Source: Tenacibaculum holothuriorum
GTDB lineage: Bacteria > Bacteroidota > Bacteroidia > Flavobacteriales > Flavobacteriaceae
NCBI RefSeq assembly: GCF_002120225.1
Contig: NZ_LAPZ01000007.1
Span: 124,001-188,000 of the forward strand
Reading direction: 5' to 3'
Length of the DNA: 64,000 nucleotides
Positions 9,306-18,866 of this stretch are shown here, in pieces; position 1 is the stretch's first letter; every line of letters starts with the position of its first letter. Below the pieces are notes generated by a model. The model saw only the letters and a list, made by a program, of their open reading frames with translations. It was not told the origin of the DNA and did no database searches. The position numbers were made by a program, and so were the translations under genes.

Positions 9306-11816
9306 ATGCAATTTAGTTATATCAAAAAGGAATTACTTTTCTTCATTTTTTTTATTCCAGTTTATATTTTTTCACAAACTCTTTTTGAGAGTAAGAATAT
9401 TTATAAGAAACAAAAAGAGCAAAAGATTGTTCTTTATTCAAAGGCAGTAGATATAGATGGAGATGGAGATAAAGACATTATTAGTAGTTCTAGTTATAAT
9501 GGGCAAAAATTGGTTTGGCATGAAAATCTTAATGGGAAAGGAAATTTTGGTTTACCGATTTATATTGAAGATACTCATGGGGCTATAGCAATAGAAAAAA
9601 TCTTGGTAGCTGATTTTGATGGAGATAATGATTTAGATATTCTAAGTGTAAGTCGTTCCTATATTATTTTACATATAAATTCAAACGGAAATTATGATAC
9701 CTCTAAAAAAATATACGGAGTATCATATAGTTACCTTATAACACCTTCGCTTGTTGAGGTTTACGATTTAGATGGCGATGGTGATAAAGATATTATACAC
9801 TCTACTAGTATGTTTAAAAACATTGGACAAAATAATTTTGAAACTACTGGAATAGGAAGTGCATCGCTCTTAACTAATCAAAAAATAAGGAAATTATTAC
9901 CAATAAATATTGATAATGATGAAGATATTGAACTTTTAGTAATCTCAGTTGGAGATGATAATGTTTATAAAGTATCTATATTAGACAAAATAAATTCTAG
10001 TGCTTTTTATAATGAAATAAAAACGTTAGTTACAGCTTCAGAAGAAATTACCTCTATTACAGTAGCTGATATTTACCCCGATTCGTATTTAGATATTTGT
10101 TATACAGTTAATAGAACTAATTCCAATCATTTTTGGATTAAGAATATAGATAATACTTTAACTTTTGAAGATAGTAAAGAATTATCTATTCATGATGGAC
10201 AAATGCGAGATGTGTTTTTTTTAGATATGAATGGAGATAATGCTCCAGATTTAGTTGGTAATAGAGGAGTTGGTTATGGAATTATGTGGATGAAAAACGA
10301 TGGAGAAGGTAACTTTATAGATAATAATGCTGGAGATAACTCTGTTTTTTTAGACCGAATAGTAACAGAAGATATAGAAGTAGTTGATACTTCAGATATT
10401 AATAATGATGGAAAACTAGACTTTATATTATCTTCTTCTAAAGATGACGAAGGTTTATTTGGTTGGTATAAAGGTTTGGGAGATGAGAAGTTTAGTAATA
10501 TGAATATTATATCCAAAAAAGGTAATATAGCTTCAGAGTTTATAGTTGTTGATATAGATAATGACGGTGATATGGATACTTTTAATGGTCCTGTTGGAGA
10601 TTACATTTATTTGCACGAAAATATAAACGGAAAATTAGCAAGACATCAAATAGAAGTAGGAGATTTTGATCGTAGCTCTTATTATCGAATTGGAGATTTA
10701 AATAATGATAATAATCCTGATTTAGTATGTAAAACAAAAAATGGAATAGTTTGGCTTAAGAAAGAGCAAAACAAATTGTTGTTTAATGATAAAAAAACAA
10801 TAACCTCAGATTATTATAGAAATGATTTAGTTTTAGCAGATATTAATAATGATAACCAACTTGATGTAATAACAATACAAAATTGGTATAAAAATATTAA
10901 TAAAGGAGAAGGTTTTGAGAAGCAATCAACTTTTAAATCTTTAGATGGATTAGATGTTTTTAAAATAGTAGTTTCTGACATCGATTTAGATAAAGACCTC
11001 GATATTATAATTGGTTCTAGTAATGGAAAAACTTATGGATCATCAAGTAAAAACTTAATAGGTTTCTATGAAAACACAGACGGAAAAGGAACTTTTAGTG
11101 ATTTACAAGTTATTTTAGAATTATCTCAATCGGAATCAATAGGTAGTTTTACTGTGGGAGACATAGATAATGATGAAGATGAGGATATAGCTATAGGTTT
11201 TAAACCTAATCACATAAAAGTATTAGAAAATAAAGACGGTGACTTTTCTACTGTAGTTGACGATAAAGAGTATCCAAACCTTTACGGTATTTTTTTCATA
11301 GATATTGATAATGATAATAAGAAAGATTTATTAGTAGATTCGAATAATAGACTAGAAAAATCATTGTGGTACAAGAATAAAGGTGATAAAACATTTGAAA
11401 GTGGAGAAACAATGATTTTATCTAATAATGCTTGGCACAATGGTATTGCAACAATAGCAGATATTAATAATGATGGTGCAACAGATATTTTATTTAGATA
11501 TTTTTCCTCAATTACTTATTTGCAATACACTTGGGGTATAAATTCAGAAGGAACGTTATCTATTGATGATAATGTTTCTGAATCCTTACTAAATAATAGA
11601 GTTAAAGTATTTCCTAATCCTGTAGAAGATTTTTTAAGTATAGAATCTAAGTTAAACATCAAAAGTATTGAAATATTTAATAGTCTAGGTCAAAAGAAAA
11701 AAGAAGTAAATAATAAAAAAATAATAAGTTTTAGAGGTTTAAATCAAGGGATTTATTTTGTTAAACTAAAATCAGAAGATGGTTCAGAAATCACAAAAAC
11801 TATTATAAAACAATAA
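9306..11816 (+). CDS. FG-GAP/VCBS repeat protein with type A T9SS sorting domain
   Basis: An 836-residue secreted protein. It has a signal peptide (residues 1-24, ending FSQ), then about a dozen FG-GAP/VCBS-type blades marked by calcium-binding loops of the form D-x-D-G-D-x-D-x-D (for example DIDGDGDKDI, DFDGDNDLDI, DINNDGKLDF, DIDNDGDMDT). Several blades end in W-x-K-N or H-E-N. A type A sorting domain starts near residue 767 (VFPNPVEDFL, then GIYFVKLKS). The fold expected is a calcium-stabilised beta-propeller on the outer surface. Its function is not predictable; such proteins act in adhesion or carbohydrate handling. It stands alone, with its own promoter box and terminator. Confidence 0.9.
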   Translation: MQFSYIKKELLFFIFFIPVYIFSQTLFESKNIYKKQKEQKIVLYSKAVDIDGDGDKDIISSSSYNGQKLVWHENLNGKGNFGLPIYIEDTHGAIAIEKILVADFDGDNDLDILSVSRSYIILHINSNGNYDTSKKIYGVSYSYLITPSLVEVYDLDGDGDKDIIHSTSMFKNIGQNNFETTGIGSASLLTNQKIRKLLPINIDNDEDIELLVISVGDDNVYKVSILDKINSSAFYNEIKTLVTASEEITSITVADIYPDSYLDICYTVNRTNSNHFWIKNIDNTLTFEDSKELSIHDGQMRDVFFLDMNGDNAPDLVGNRGVGYGIMWMKNDGEGNFIDNNAGDNSVFLDRIVTEDIEVVDTSDINNDGKLDFILSSSKDDEGLFGWYKGLGDEKFSNMNIISKKGNIASEFIVVDIDNDGDMDTFNGPVGDYIYLHENINGKLARHQIEVGDFDRSSYYRIGDLNNDNNPDLVCKTKNGIVWLKKEQNKLLFNDKKTITSDYYRNDLVLADINNDNQLDVITIQNWYKNINKGEGFEKQSTFKSLDGLDVFKIVVSDIDLDKDLDIIIGSSNGKTYGSSSKNLIGFYENTDGKGTFSDLQVILELSQSESIGSFTVGDIDNDEDEDIAIGFKPNHIKVLENKDGDFSTVVDDKEYPNLYGIFFIDIDNDNKKDLLVDSNNRLEKSLWYKNKGDKTFESGETMILSNNAWHNGIATIADINNDGATDILFRYFSSITYLQYTWGINSEGTLSIDDNVSESLLNNRVKVFPNPVEDFLSIESKLNIKSIEIFNSLGQKKKEVNNKKIISFRGLNQGIYFVKLKSEDGSEITKTIIKQ

Positions 11817-11840
11817 GAAGTTTTATTTATTTGAAAAATA

Positions 11841-11878
11841 AAAAAAGCATCAATTCAACAAGAATTGATGCTTTTTTT
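11841..11878 (+). terminator. Intrinsic terminator after the FG-GAP gene
   Basis: A perfect 16-bp stem (11841-11856 with 11862-11877) has a five-base loop and ends in a run of T. It lies 25 bases after the stop codon of the FG-GAP gene and separates it from the ECF sigma operon. Confidence 0.85.
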
Positions 11879-11929
11879 ATATTATTATAAAATTTATGAA
11901 GATAAAAAATAAATATTTTTTGTAAAAAT

Positions 11930-11954
11930 GCAACGTAGTTAAAAATACATCGTA
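11930..11954 (+). promoter_or_regulatory. Putative ECF-type promoter of the sigma operon
   Basis: GCAAC at 11930-11934 and CGTA at 11951-11954 are separated by 16 bases. This matches the general ECF promoter architecture (an AAC core at -35, a CGT core at -10, 16-17 base spacer) rather than the housekeeping TAnnTTTG type. It sits 20 bases before the ATG of an ECF sigma gene, so self-activation is the natural reading. This is inference from motif and position. Confidence 0.55.
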
Positions 11955-11974
11955 TTTAAGGCAAGAGATCTAAA

Positions 11975-12523
11975 ATGAAATCAACCAAACAACTACATCG
12001 ATCTGTAATAGAGGCTTGTAAAAAAAACGATGCCAAAGCACAAATGCAATTGTACGATTTGTATTGTGAAGCTATGTATACAGTTGCGTTGCGATACGTA
12101 AAAGATTCTTTTGTTGCTGAAGATGTGATGCAAGAAGCATTTATTAAAGCCTTTAAAAGCATAGAGTTTTACAGAGAAGAAGTAGCGTTTGGGGCTTGGT
12201 TAAAGAAGATAACTATTAATCAAAGTATAGATTGGTTAAAAAAGAAGAAATTATCATTAGTATCTATTAATGAAGAAATAACTTCAATTGTAGACGAAGG
12301 TGATTGGAATGTAGTTCCTAGTATTACTTATGAAGAAATCGTAAAAACCATTCAGCAATTAAAAGAAAAATACCGATTGGTACTTACACTGTTCTTGTTA
12401 GAAGGGTATGATCATAAAGAAATTTCACAAATATTAGGAATTACTGAAGTTACCTCTCGCACACACTTAATGAGAGGGAAAAAGTTAGTACAGGAAGAAT
12501 TAAAAGCATTAAAACATGCCTAA
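11975..12523 (+). CDS. ECF-family RNA polymerase sigma factor
   Basis: A 182-residue sigma-70-family factor of the group 4 (extracytoplasmic function) type. Region 2 is seen around residues 10-75, with the AEDVMQEAFIKAF core near 48-60. Region 4 lies around 120-175, with a helix-turn-helix in EGYDHKEISQILGI and the recognition helix TSRTHLMRGKK. Region 3 is absent, as expected for ECF factors. The gene is first of four tightly packed genes (8-base overlap with the next), the usual layout for a sigma factor with its membrane regulator. A likely ECF promoter lies just upstream. Confidence 0.93.
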   Translation: MKSTKQLHRSVIEACKKNDAKAQMQLYDLYCEAMYTVALRYVKDSFVAEDVMQEAFIKAFKSIEFYREEVAFGAWLKKITINQSIDWLKKKKLSLVSINEEITSIVDEGDWNVVPSITYEEIVKTIQQLKEKYRLVLTLFLLEGYDHKEISQILGITEVTSRTHLMRGKKLVQEELKALKHA

Positions 12524-13094
12524 AGATATTAGAGAAATATTAGATAAAAAAGTTGAAAATAAGGCAAACTTATCGATGAATCATCGTGAGCGTTTTCAGC
12601 ATAAACTACAAACTGAATTACATTTAAAACCTAAAGAGAAGCAAAGTTTTAGATGGATGTATGTAGCAGCATCAATAGTCTTATTGGTTTCATTAGTAAT
12701 TAGGTTTTATCCAACAGAAAATACCATAATAGAAGCACCAACACCAATAGTCGATTTAAATGAAGATACCAATACTCAAATTAGTTTAGGTACTATTTCA
12801 CCAGAATTAAAAACCATTGAAGCCTATTATACAAATTCTATTAACTATGAATTGAGTCAATTAGAGTTGACAGATGAAAACAAAGAATTATTCGATGGCT
12901 ATCTAAATAAATTAAAAGAATTAACCCAAGAATATAAATCGTTAACCAAAGAGCTCAATACAAAAGGAGTTAACGATAATACTATCAATGCATTGATTGG
13001 AAACCTGCAATTACGTTTACAATTACTAAAACGTATGCAAAAACAATTACATGAATTTAAAAATCCAACTCAAAATGAAATGCAATCCGTTTAA
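12516..13094 (+). CDS. Single-pass membrane protein, probable anti-sigma factor
   Basis: A 192-residue protein with a cytoplasmic N-terminus of about 45 residues, one transmembrane helix near 46-64, and an extracytoplasmic part that is largely helical and rich in Leu, Glu and Lys (about 95-185, coiled-coil-like). This topology, the 8-base overlap with the ECF sigma gene and the co-transcription fit an anti-sigma factor. I do not see a zinc-binding HxxxCxxC motif of the ZAS type, so if it is an anti-sigma factor it is of a different class. The call rests on context more than on sequence. Confidence 0.6.
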   Translation: MPKDIREILDKKVENKANLSMNHRERFQHKLQTELHLKPKEKQSFRWMYVAASIVLLVSLVIRFYPTENTIIEAPTPIVDLNEDTNTQISLGTISPELKTIEAYYTNSINYELSQLELTDENKELFDGYLNKLKELTQEYKSLTKELNTKGVNDNTINALIGNLQLRLQLLKRMQKQLHEFKNPTQNEMQSV

Positions 13095-14529
13095 ACTAAC
13101 AGCTGTAGCATTGTTATTTTCTAGCATGCTATTAGCACAAAAAGTAGAAAAAAAATATAACGAAAAGTTTTACACAAATAAAGATGTAGAAATCAATATT
13201 AATGCAAGTAATGCAGATATTGAAGTAACAACATGGAATAAAAATGAAGTTGAAGTAAATGCCTATATAGAAGTTGAAGGGCTAGAAAAAGATGAGGCAG
13301 AAAAGTATTTGGAAAACTGGAATTTTGAAGCGTTAGGAAATAAAAAAACAGTGAAAATAAACGCAAGCAGTAATCAATTTCATGCTTTCGGAAAAGATAA
13401 TTTTGTGTTTTTTAACTCAAATAATAATTTACCAGAAACAATAGGTTTTGGTAAAGAGTTAGATGAAGATGTAATAGTTATAGCAGAGGATGGGTTACCA
13501 GAAATACTAATTCCTGATATAGATTTTGATGCTTTAATCACTCCGGCATTAGATAATCTTGATTTTGACTTTGACAAATACGACGAAGATGGAGATAATT
13601 ATTTTATTCAGTGGAAAGATGGAGTTAATGATATAACCATTAAATCTAAAGAAGAATGGGAAAAATTTAAAAAAACTAAAGAGTATAAAAAGTATAAAAA
13701 AGAAAAAGCGAAACGAAAAAAAGAATTAGCAAAACAGCTAAGAGAATTAAAAAAGAAAAAGATAGATAAAAAAGAAATAAAAAAAGCTTTAGCAAAGGCA
13801 AGAATAGAAATAAAAAAACTTGATAAGGAAAAGATTAGAAAGGATATCGCTAAAGCTAGAAAAGCGTTAAAAAATACACGTTTCAACTATTATTTTTCTA
13901 GTGATAATAATTTTACAATCAATGATAAAAAAGTAAAAATAACCAAGAAGATTAAAATTAGAGTACCTAAGAATGCTACTTTTAATTTAAATACTCGTCA
14001 TTGTAAAGTAAAGTTACCAAAAACCAAAGCGGTAGGTAAAGTTTCTTACGGAAGCTTTAACGCAGACGAACTAAATGGAGGAAACTTGAAAATAATAGGA
14101 TCTCCAGTAACTATTCAAACATTAAATGCTTGTACGTTGTTTTTAAACAACGTACAAGATGCTAAAATAACTTCAGCATCAAATATGATTCTAAATAGTA
14201 ATTCATCTGTAATCAAGATTGATAATCTTATAGAGAATTCTGAAGTTGTAGATGATTTTGGAGAATTGAGAATAGAGAATGTCAATAGGGACTATAAAAA
14301 ACTTTTCATAAACTTAAATTCTTCTGTGGCAAAAATTAAATTTAATGGGCTTAAAAAAATACTAAAAGCTAGTTTTAATAAAGAAGGGTTTAGTAAATAT
14401 TTAACCAAAAAGCCTACAATGTTTTATGGAGAGAATAGAATATCATCTACAGGGAATTTTAATATTACCACAGAAGATAATAGCATAAAAATAAAGGGGA
14501 AATATAGTAAAATTGATATTGAAAAATGA
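13075..14529 (+). CDS. Secreted DUF4097-like beta-sheet protein with lysine-rich helical insert
   Basis: A 484-residue exported protein. The ATG at 13075 is preferred to an in-frame ATG at 13051 because it begins a compact signal peptide (MKCNPFKLTAVALLF..., cleavage near LLAQ). The N-terminal part (NINASNADIEVTTWNKNEVEV) and the C-terminal part (repeated short strands, N-L-N, S-S-V-I-K-I) resemble DUF4097-type adhesin-like beta-solenoid proteins that are often encoded beside ECF sigma/anti-sigma pairs in Bacteroidota. A very lysine-rich helical stretch (nt about 13,650-13,880) interrupts the fold. It overlaps the upstream gene by 20 bases. It is probably a target or sensor partner of the sigma system; the function is unknown. 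Confidence 0.72.
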   Translation: MKCNPFKLTAVALLFSSMLLAQKVEKKYNEKFYTNKDVEININASNADIEVTTWNKNEVEVNAYIEVEGLEKDEAEKYLENWNFEALGNKKTVKINASSNQFHAFGKDNFVFFNSNNNLPETIGFGKELDEDVIVIAEDGLPEILIPDIDFDALITPALDNLDFDFDKYDEDGDNYFIQWKDGVNDITIKSKEEWEKFKKTKEYKKYKKEKAKRKKELAKQLRELKKKKIDKKEIKKALAKARIEIKKLDKEKIRKDIAKARKALKNTRFNYYFSSDNNFTINDKKVKITKKIKIRVPKNATFNLNTRHCKVKLPKTKAVGKVSYGSFNADELNGGNLKIIGSPVTIQTLNACTLFLNNVQDAKITSASNMILNSNSSVIKIDNLIENSEVVDDFGELRIENVNRDYKKLFINLNSSVAKIKFNGLKKILKASFNKEGFSKYLTKKPTMFYGENRISSTGNFNITTEDNSIKIKGKYSKIDIEK

Positions 14530-14966
14530 TAAGAAAAATACTATTCATAATAATATGCTTTTTTTCAGTTTATGCATTTTCCCAAGAAGCTTTTGATAAA
14601 AACACAATTATAGGAACTTCATGCTTTTATTCAGGAAGGCAAACAAAAATTATCTTACAGTTTGAAAGATTGATTAAAAATAAAAATGAAAAGGAAATAA
14701 GAAAAAAACTATTCTCATCGAAAAAAGAAGAGAGATTATTATCAGCTAAAATATTAGGTTTCTTAGCTTCTAAAAAATCAATAACACTATCTAAAGAAGA
14801 AGAAATTCAACAAAATAACATAAAAAACTCAAATGATGAGGTTTTTATCTGTTCAGGTTGCTCCTTTATCAACAAAGTTAAAACGAAAGACTTTTTCTCA
14901 CCAACATTAAAAAATAATCAAGTATTGTTAGAATCTTGGTTACACATAAAACTAGAAAACTTTTAA
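14526..14966 (+). CDS. Small exported protein of unknown function
   Basis: A 146-residue protein whose start overlaps the previous stop (ATGA, four bases), making it the fourth gene of the ECF operon. It has a signal peptide (residues 1-19, ending FSQ), a lysine-rich helical middle, and a CSGCS motif near residue 108 that could bind metal or form a disulfide. I do not recognise the family. Its place suggests a role in the envelope response controlled by the sigma factor. Confidence 0.6.
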   Translation: MIRKILFIIICFFSVYAFSQEAFDKNTIIGTSCFYSGRQTKIILQFERLIKNKNEKEIRKKLFSSKKEERLLSAKILGFLASKKSITLSKEEEIQQNNIKNSNDEVFICSGCSFINKVKTKDFFSPTLKNNQVLLESWLHIKLENF

Positions 14967-15023
14967 CTAATAAATAGCATAAAAGTGCCTATATTTACCA
15001 TTCGAAATTAGTCATTTTTTTCA

Positions 15024-16496
15024 ATGGAATTATACAAAGAAAATCAACTTAAAATATACAATTCGCTATCAAAAAGTAAAGAAGTTTTTGTACCTGTAAC
15101 CGAAGGTAGAGTAGGAATGTATGTTTGTGGTCCAACCGTGTATAGTAATGTACACTTAGGTAACGTACGTACATTTATGTCTTTCGATATGGTATTTCGT
15201 TACTTAAAACATTTAGACTACAAAGTTCGCTATGTTCGAAATATTACTGATGCAGGTCATTTAGAAGATGATGCAGATGAAGATAAAATTGCTAAAAAAG
15301 CTCGTTTAGAGCAATTAGAACCAATGGAAGTTGTACAGCGTTATACAGTAGATTTTCATGAGGTTACTAAATTATACAATTTCTTACCACCAAGTATTGA
15401 GCCTACTGCAACTGGGCATATTGTTGAGCAAATTGAAATGATTAAAGAAATCATGGAAAAAGGTTTTGCTTACGAAGTAAATGGTTCGGTGTATTTCGAT
15501 GTATTAAAATACAATGAAGATCATAACTACGGAATTTTATCGGGTAGAACTATTGAAGATGCTATCAACAATACACGAACTTTAGACGGACAATCAGATA
15601 AAAAGAATCCACAAGATTTTGCACTTTGGAAAAAAGCCGATGAGCGTCATATCATGCGTTGGCCTTCTCCTTGGAGTGACGGTTTCCCTGGTTGGCATTT
15701 AGAATGTTCAGTAATGAGTTCTAAGTACTTAGGAGAACAATTTGATATTCATGGTGGTGGAATGGATTTAAAATTTCCACATCACGAGTGTGAAATTGCA
15801 CAATCTCATACATGCTCAGGTGTGCAGCCAGTAAATTATTGGATGCATGCTAATATGCTTTTGTTGAATAGTCAAAAAATGTCTAAATCGACAGGAAATC
15901 ATATTTTACCTGGAGAAATCTTAACAGGAGAGAATAAAATTTTAAGCAAAGCATTTTCGGCAGGAGTTGTTCGTTTCTTTATAATGCAAGCACATTACCG
16001 TAGTATTTTAGATTTTTCTAATGATGCACTATTGGCTTCAGAAAAAGGATATAATAAACTAATGGAAGCTCTTAAAACATTAAAAACTGTAGTTGCTGAT
16101 TCATCTTCAGGTTTTGATGTTAAAGAATGGAAGCAGAAGTGTTATGATGCTATGAATGACGATTTTAATACACCAATATTAATATCTCATTTATTCGAAG
16201 CTGTTAAATTCATTAATTTATTAAGAGATAAAAAAGCAAAAGTTTCAGAAGAAGATTTAAAAGATTTACAAGAAACACTTAATGCTTTTGTATTTGAAGT
16301 TTTAGGTTTATTAGACGAAGAAAAACAACAAGGTTCAGATAAAGTTGATGGAGTTGTAGAGTTGTTAATTAAACTTAGAAAAGAAGCAAGAGACAATAAA
16401 GATTGGGCATTGTCAGATCAAATTCGTGATGAGTTATTAGCTTTAGGTATTCAGTTAAAAGACGGTAGAGAAGGCACTACTTTTACAATAAACTAA
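15024..16496 (+). CDS. cysS: Cysteinyl-tRNA synthetase
   Basis: This enzyme charges tRNA-Cys with cysteine in the cytoplasm. The 490-residue protein has the class I signature HLGN (HIGH) at residues 44-47 within [15 protein letters not shown], and KMSKS near 286-290. The zinc-binding residues expected for CysRS are visible: Cys35, a cysteine in HLECSVMSS, and the His/Cys pair in HHECE. The C-terminal region carries the DALR-like helical domain. A TATATTTA sequence at 14990-14997 could be a one-mismatch -7 box. The next gene, yidD, starts directly after the stop codon. Confidence 0.97.
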   Translation: MELYKENQLKIYNSLSKSKEVFVPVTEGRVGMYVCGPTVYSNVHLGNVRTFMSFDMVFRYLKHLDYKVRYVRNITDAGHLEDDADEDKIAKKARLEQLEPMEVVQRYTVDFHEVTKLYNFLPPSIEPTATGHIVEQIEMIKEIMEKGFAYEVNGSVYFDVLKYNEDHNYGILSGRTIEDAINNTRTLDGQSDKKNPQDFALWKKADERHIMRWPSPWSDGFPGWHLECSVMSSKYLGEQFDIHGGGMDLKFPHHECEIAQSHTCSGVQPVNYWMHANMLLLNSQKMSKSTGNHILPGEILTGENKILSKAFSAGVVRFFIMQAHYRSILDFSNDALLASEKGYNKLMEALKTLKTVVADSSSGFDVKEWKQKCYDAMNDDFNTPILISHLFEAVKFINLLRDKKAKVSEEDLKDLQETLNAFVFEVLGLLDEEKQQGSDKVDGVVELLIKLRKEARDNKDWALSDQIRDELLALGIQLKDGREGTTFTIN

Positions 16497-16748
16497 TTGA
16501 AAAAGATATTAGCATATCCGTTTATTTTATTGGTTCGTTTTTATCAAACGGCAATATCTCCTTTTACACCAGCAACGTGTAGATATACACCAACTTGCTC
16601 ACATTATGCAATTGAAGCATTACAAAAACACGGACTTTTTTATGGTGGATGGTTAGCTACAAAACGTATTTTTAGCTGTCATCCTTGGGGAGGAAGTGGT
16701 TATGACCCTGTACCAGACAAAAAAGAAATAAAAAATCATAAAAATTAA
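16497..16748 (+). CDS. yidD: Membrane protein insertion efficiency factor YidD
   Basis: An 83-residue YidD-family protein (formerly DUF37) that assists YidC-dependent membrane insertion. The hallmark residues are present: FYQTAISPF, then [11 protein letters not shown] with two cysteines, [16 protein letters not shown] and GG-GYDPVP. The start is TTG, placed immediately after the TAA of cysS with no gap, so translation probably depends on re-initiation or coupling. It is followed 8 bases later by lgt. The grouping cysS-yidD-lgt looks like one operon. Confidence 0.93.
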   Translation: MKKILAYPFILLVRFYQTAISPFTPATCRYTPTCSHYAIEALQKHGLFYGGWLATKRIFSCHPWGGSGYDPVPDKKEIKNHKN

Positions 16749-16756
16749 CTAATTAA

Positions 16757-17611
16757 ATGAATTATTTATCAATAATATGGGATCCTTCAATAGGAATAGA
16801 TTTAGGCTTTTTTACCATTCGTTGGTATAGTTTAATGTTTGTAATAGCCTTTGTATTAGGATTACATTTAATGAAGAAAATTTATATAAATGATGGTATA
16901 AATCCAGATAAATTGGATCCGTTATTTATGTACGTATTTGTTTCTATGTTAATAGGAATGCGTTTAGGAGAAGTTTTTTTCTATAACTGGGGTTATTATC
17001 AAAATAATTTATTAGAGATTATTTTACCATTTAAAAAGCAAGTAGGAGCAGAGGCTCTTTTTGGAATAATAAAAGGATGGAAGTTTACAGGTTTTACAGG
17101 TTTTGCTAGCCATGGGGCAGCAATTGCTATTCCAATAGCTTTGTATTTCTATGCTAAAAAACATTTACAAAAATCATGGTTGTTTATCTTAGATAGAATG
17201 GGGATTATGGTTGCTTTAGCAGGATTTTTTATCCGATTTGGAAACTTTTTTAATTCAGAAATCTATGGAAAACCAACGGGTAGTTCTTTCGGAGTGATTT
17301 TTAAAGGAGCTGGGGAAACGGTTCCGCGCCATCCAACACAATTATACGAAGCATTTAGTTATTTAATACTATTCTTTGCATTGTGGTATTTTTATTGGAA
17401 AACAGATAAGAAAAAACAAGAAGGTTTTTTATTCGGGTTGTTTATGATAGTTCTTTGGGGATTACGTTTAACCATAGAATATTTAAAAGAACCACAGGTT
17501 GAAGGAAGAGAAGATATTCTTTTAGGATTAAATACTGGTCAATTATTAAGTATTCCGTTAATCTTAATAGGTGTTTGGTTGATGATTAGAAAATCACCAA
17601 GTGCAAAATAA
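16757..17611 (+). CDS. lgt: Prolipoprotein diacylglyceryl transferase
   Basis: Lgt transfers diacylglycerol from phosphatidylglycerol to the lipobox cysteine of prolipoproteins, in the inner membrane. The 284-residue protein has about seven hydrophobic segments and the family signature RFGNFFNSEIYG near residues 160-171. An HPTQLYEA motif near 193 and a later R-x-x-x-E motif also fit. It is needed by the several lipoproteins encoded in this window (for example at 17647, 42943, 47479 and 47929). It is third in the cysS-yidD-lgt operon and ends in a strong terminator. Confidence 0.95.
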   Translation: MNYLSIIWDPSIGIDLGFFTIRWYSLMFVIAFVLGLHLMKKIYINDGINPDKLDPLFMYVFVSMLIGMRLGEVFFYNWGYYQNNLLEIILPFKKQVGAEALFGIIKGWKFTGFTGFASHGAAIAIPIALYFYAKKHLQKSWLFILDRMGIMVALAGFFIRFGNFFNSEIYGKPTGSSFGVIFKGAGETVPRHPTQLYEAFSYLILFFALWYFYWKTDKKKQEGFLFGLFMIVLWGLRLTIEYLKEPQVEGREDILLGLNTGQLLSIPLILIGVWLMIRKSPSAK

Positions 17612-17648
17612 AAGAAAAGCTCTTAGTTTAACTAAGAGCTTTTCTTTT
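17610..17648. terminator. Bidirectional intrinsic terminator
   Basis: A perfect 19-bp inverted repeat (17610-17628 with 17630-17648) with A/T-rich outer ends serves both the lgt operon and the convergent lipoprotein gene whose stop codon overlaps it. Confidence 0.85.
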
Positions 17649-18825
17649 ATTGCAGACCTTCAATTTTTATATTGAAATTCCAATCATGTTCATGCCATAA
17701 ATCAGCTTTGTTCAAGTTATTATTAAATCTTTTATGTGAAGTGCTAGTATAACCACCATTAAAACAAAACCCAGATGATTTATTAGTGTTTCCTGAACTC
17801 GAAGCTGTTATTCCTAGTTTTTGACCATCAATTAAATACCATTGAAAAATATACTTTTCATTTTTTTTAAAGAAAAGTTTTTTACTTTCTAAATCAAAAG
17901 GAATAAATCCACCATTAAAATTACTTGATACTTCAGTAATAGTGGTAGCTATAATTTCTTCATTAGTATTTCTAATGTTTAATTTAATTTTTACTGGTTG
18001 ATTATAAAGATTGTCGTTGCTATCATATCTAAACCCTTCACGTAAATGAATACTGAATGAAGTTGGACTTAGGTCTTTTTCAAGGATAATTGCTTGACCA
18101 GTTCCAACATTTCTATCATAAGGTATAATACCAGTAACAAAATCTCTATCATCTCCTCCGAACCATTTCCAAGCGTTCATCTCATTACATGTACGCATAA
18201 AGCTTTCATCCATATGAGAAATCTTAACGTTATATGTACGTTTTATTCCTGATTGTGATGTGACAGTAATAGCTACATCTGAAGAGAAATCAGAAATGTT
18301 TATTGGATTTAAAGTAGCTTTTTCAGAAATAAAGATGGTAGTATTTAAATTTGATAAATTAACATATGGAGGTATTCTTTGAGTAATTATGTTTTTATTA
18401 TTATCAATAGTTGCTTTTGTTGTAAAATTATTACTATTTATTTGAAACTCTAAAATATAATTATCATTACATGTTTTTTTTGTGATAAGAACAGTGTAAG
18501 TGTTTTTTTGTCCATTTTCAGCTGTTATAGTAAAGTTTATAGGTTTAGTTAAAGAAGTTATTTGTTGCGGGTCAGGAGATATAGAAGCTTTATGAGGAAT
18601 TTGTATATCTAGAGTTATATCTTCTAAGTCGAAATCACAATCAACTTCACCAATAATAGAGTTTCCTTCAATAGTAAAGTTTTTAGAAAAGCTTCCTTTA
18701 TTCATGGTAAATGAAAGTATTTGATTATTTTCATTCAGTTGAATACCGTTTTTGGTACAAGAGAAACTAAGAGATAATATCAATATGGAAAGATAAGTGA
18801 TTAGAGTATTAAAATTATTTTTCAT
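17647..18825 (-). CDS. Outer-surface or periplasmic lipoprotein with repeated Ig-like domains
   Basis: A 392-residue predicted lipoprotein: the signal peptide ends in a lipobox (LSFSC, Cys23). Two successive domains of about 85 residues follow, each ending in a strand like NFTITAENGQKNTYTV or AITVTSQSGIKRTYNV. This pattern is seen in DUF5018/cadherin-like sandwich domains of Bacteroidota lipoproteins. The C-terminal 200 residues (from about MDESFMRTC) form an unassigned domain rich in Asn, Phe and Trp. It lies downstream of a TonB-dependent receptor on the same strand (41-base gap), so it may work with that receptor. The ligand is unknown. Confidence 0.7.
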   Translation of the reverse strand: MKNNFNTLITYLSILILSLSFSCTKNGIQLNENNQILSFTMNKGSFSKNFTIEGNSIIGEVDCDFDLEDITLDIQIPHKASISPDPQQITSLTKPINFTITAENGQKNTYTVLITKKTCNDNYILEFQINSNNFTTKATIDNNKNIITQRIPPYVNLSNLNTTIFISEKATLNPINISDFSSDVAITVTSQSGIKRTYNVKISHMDESFMRTCNEMNAWKWFGGDDRDFVTGIIPYDRNVGTGQAIILEKDLSPTSFSIHLREGFRYDSNDNLYNQPVKIKLNIRNTNEEIIATTITEVSSNFNGGFIPFDLESKKLFFKKNEKYIFQWYLIDGQKLGITASSSGNTNKSSGFCFNGGYTSTSHKRFNNNLNKADLWHEHDWNFNIKIEGLQ

Positions 18826-18866
18826 AACAAGAATTTAAATGTTTATTTTTTGAGGTAAAAATAGGA

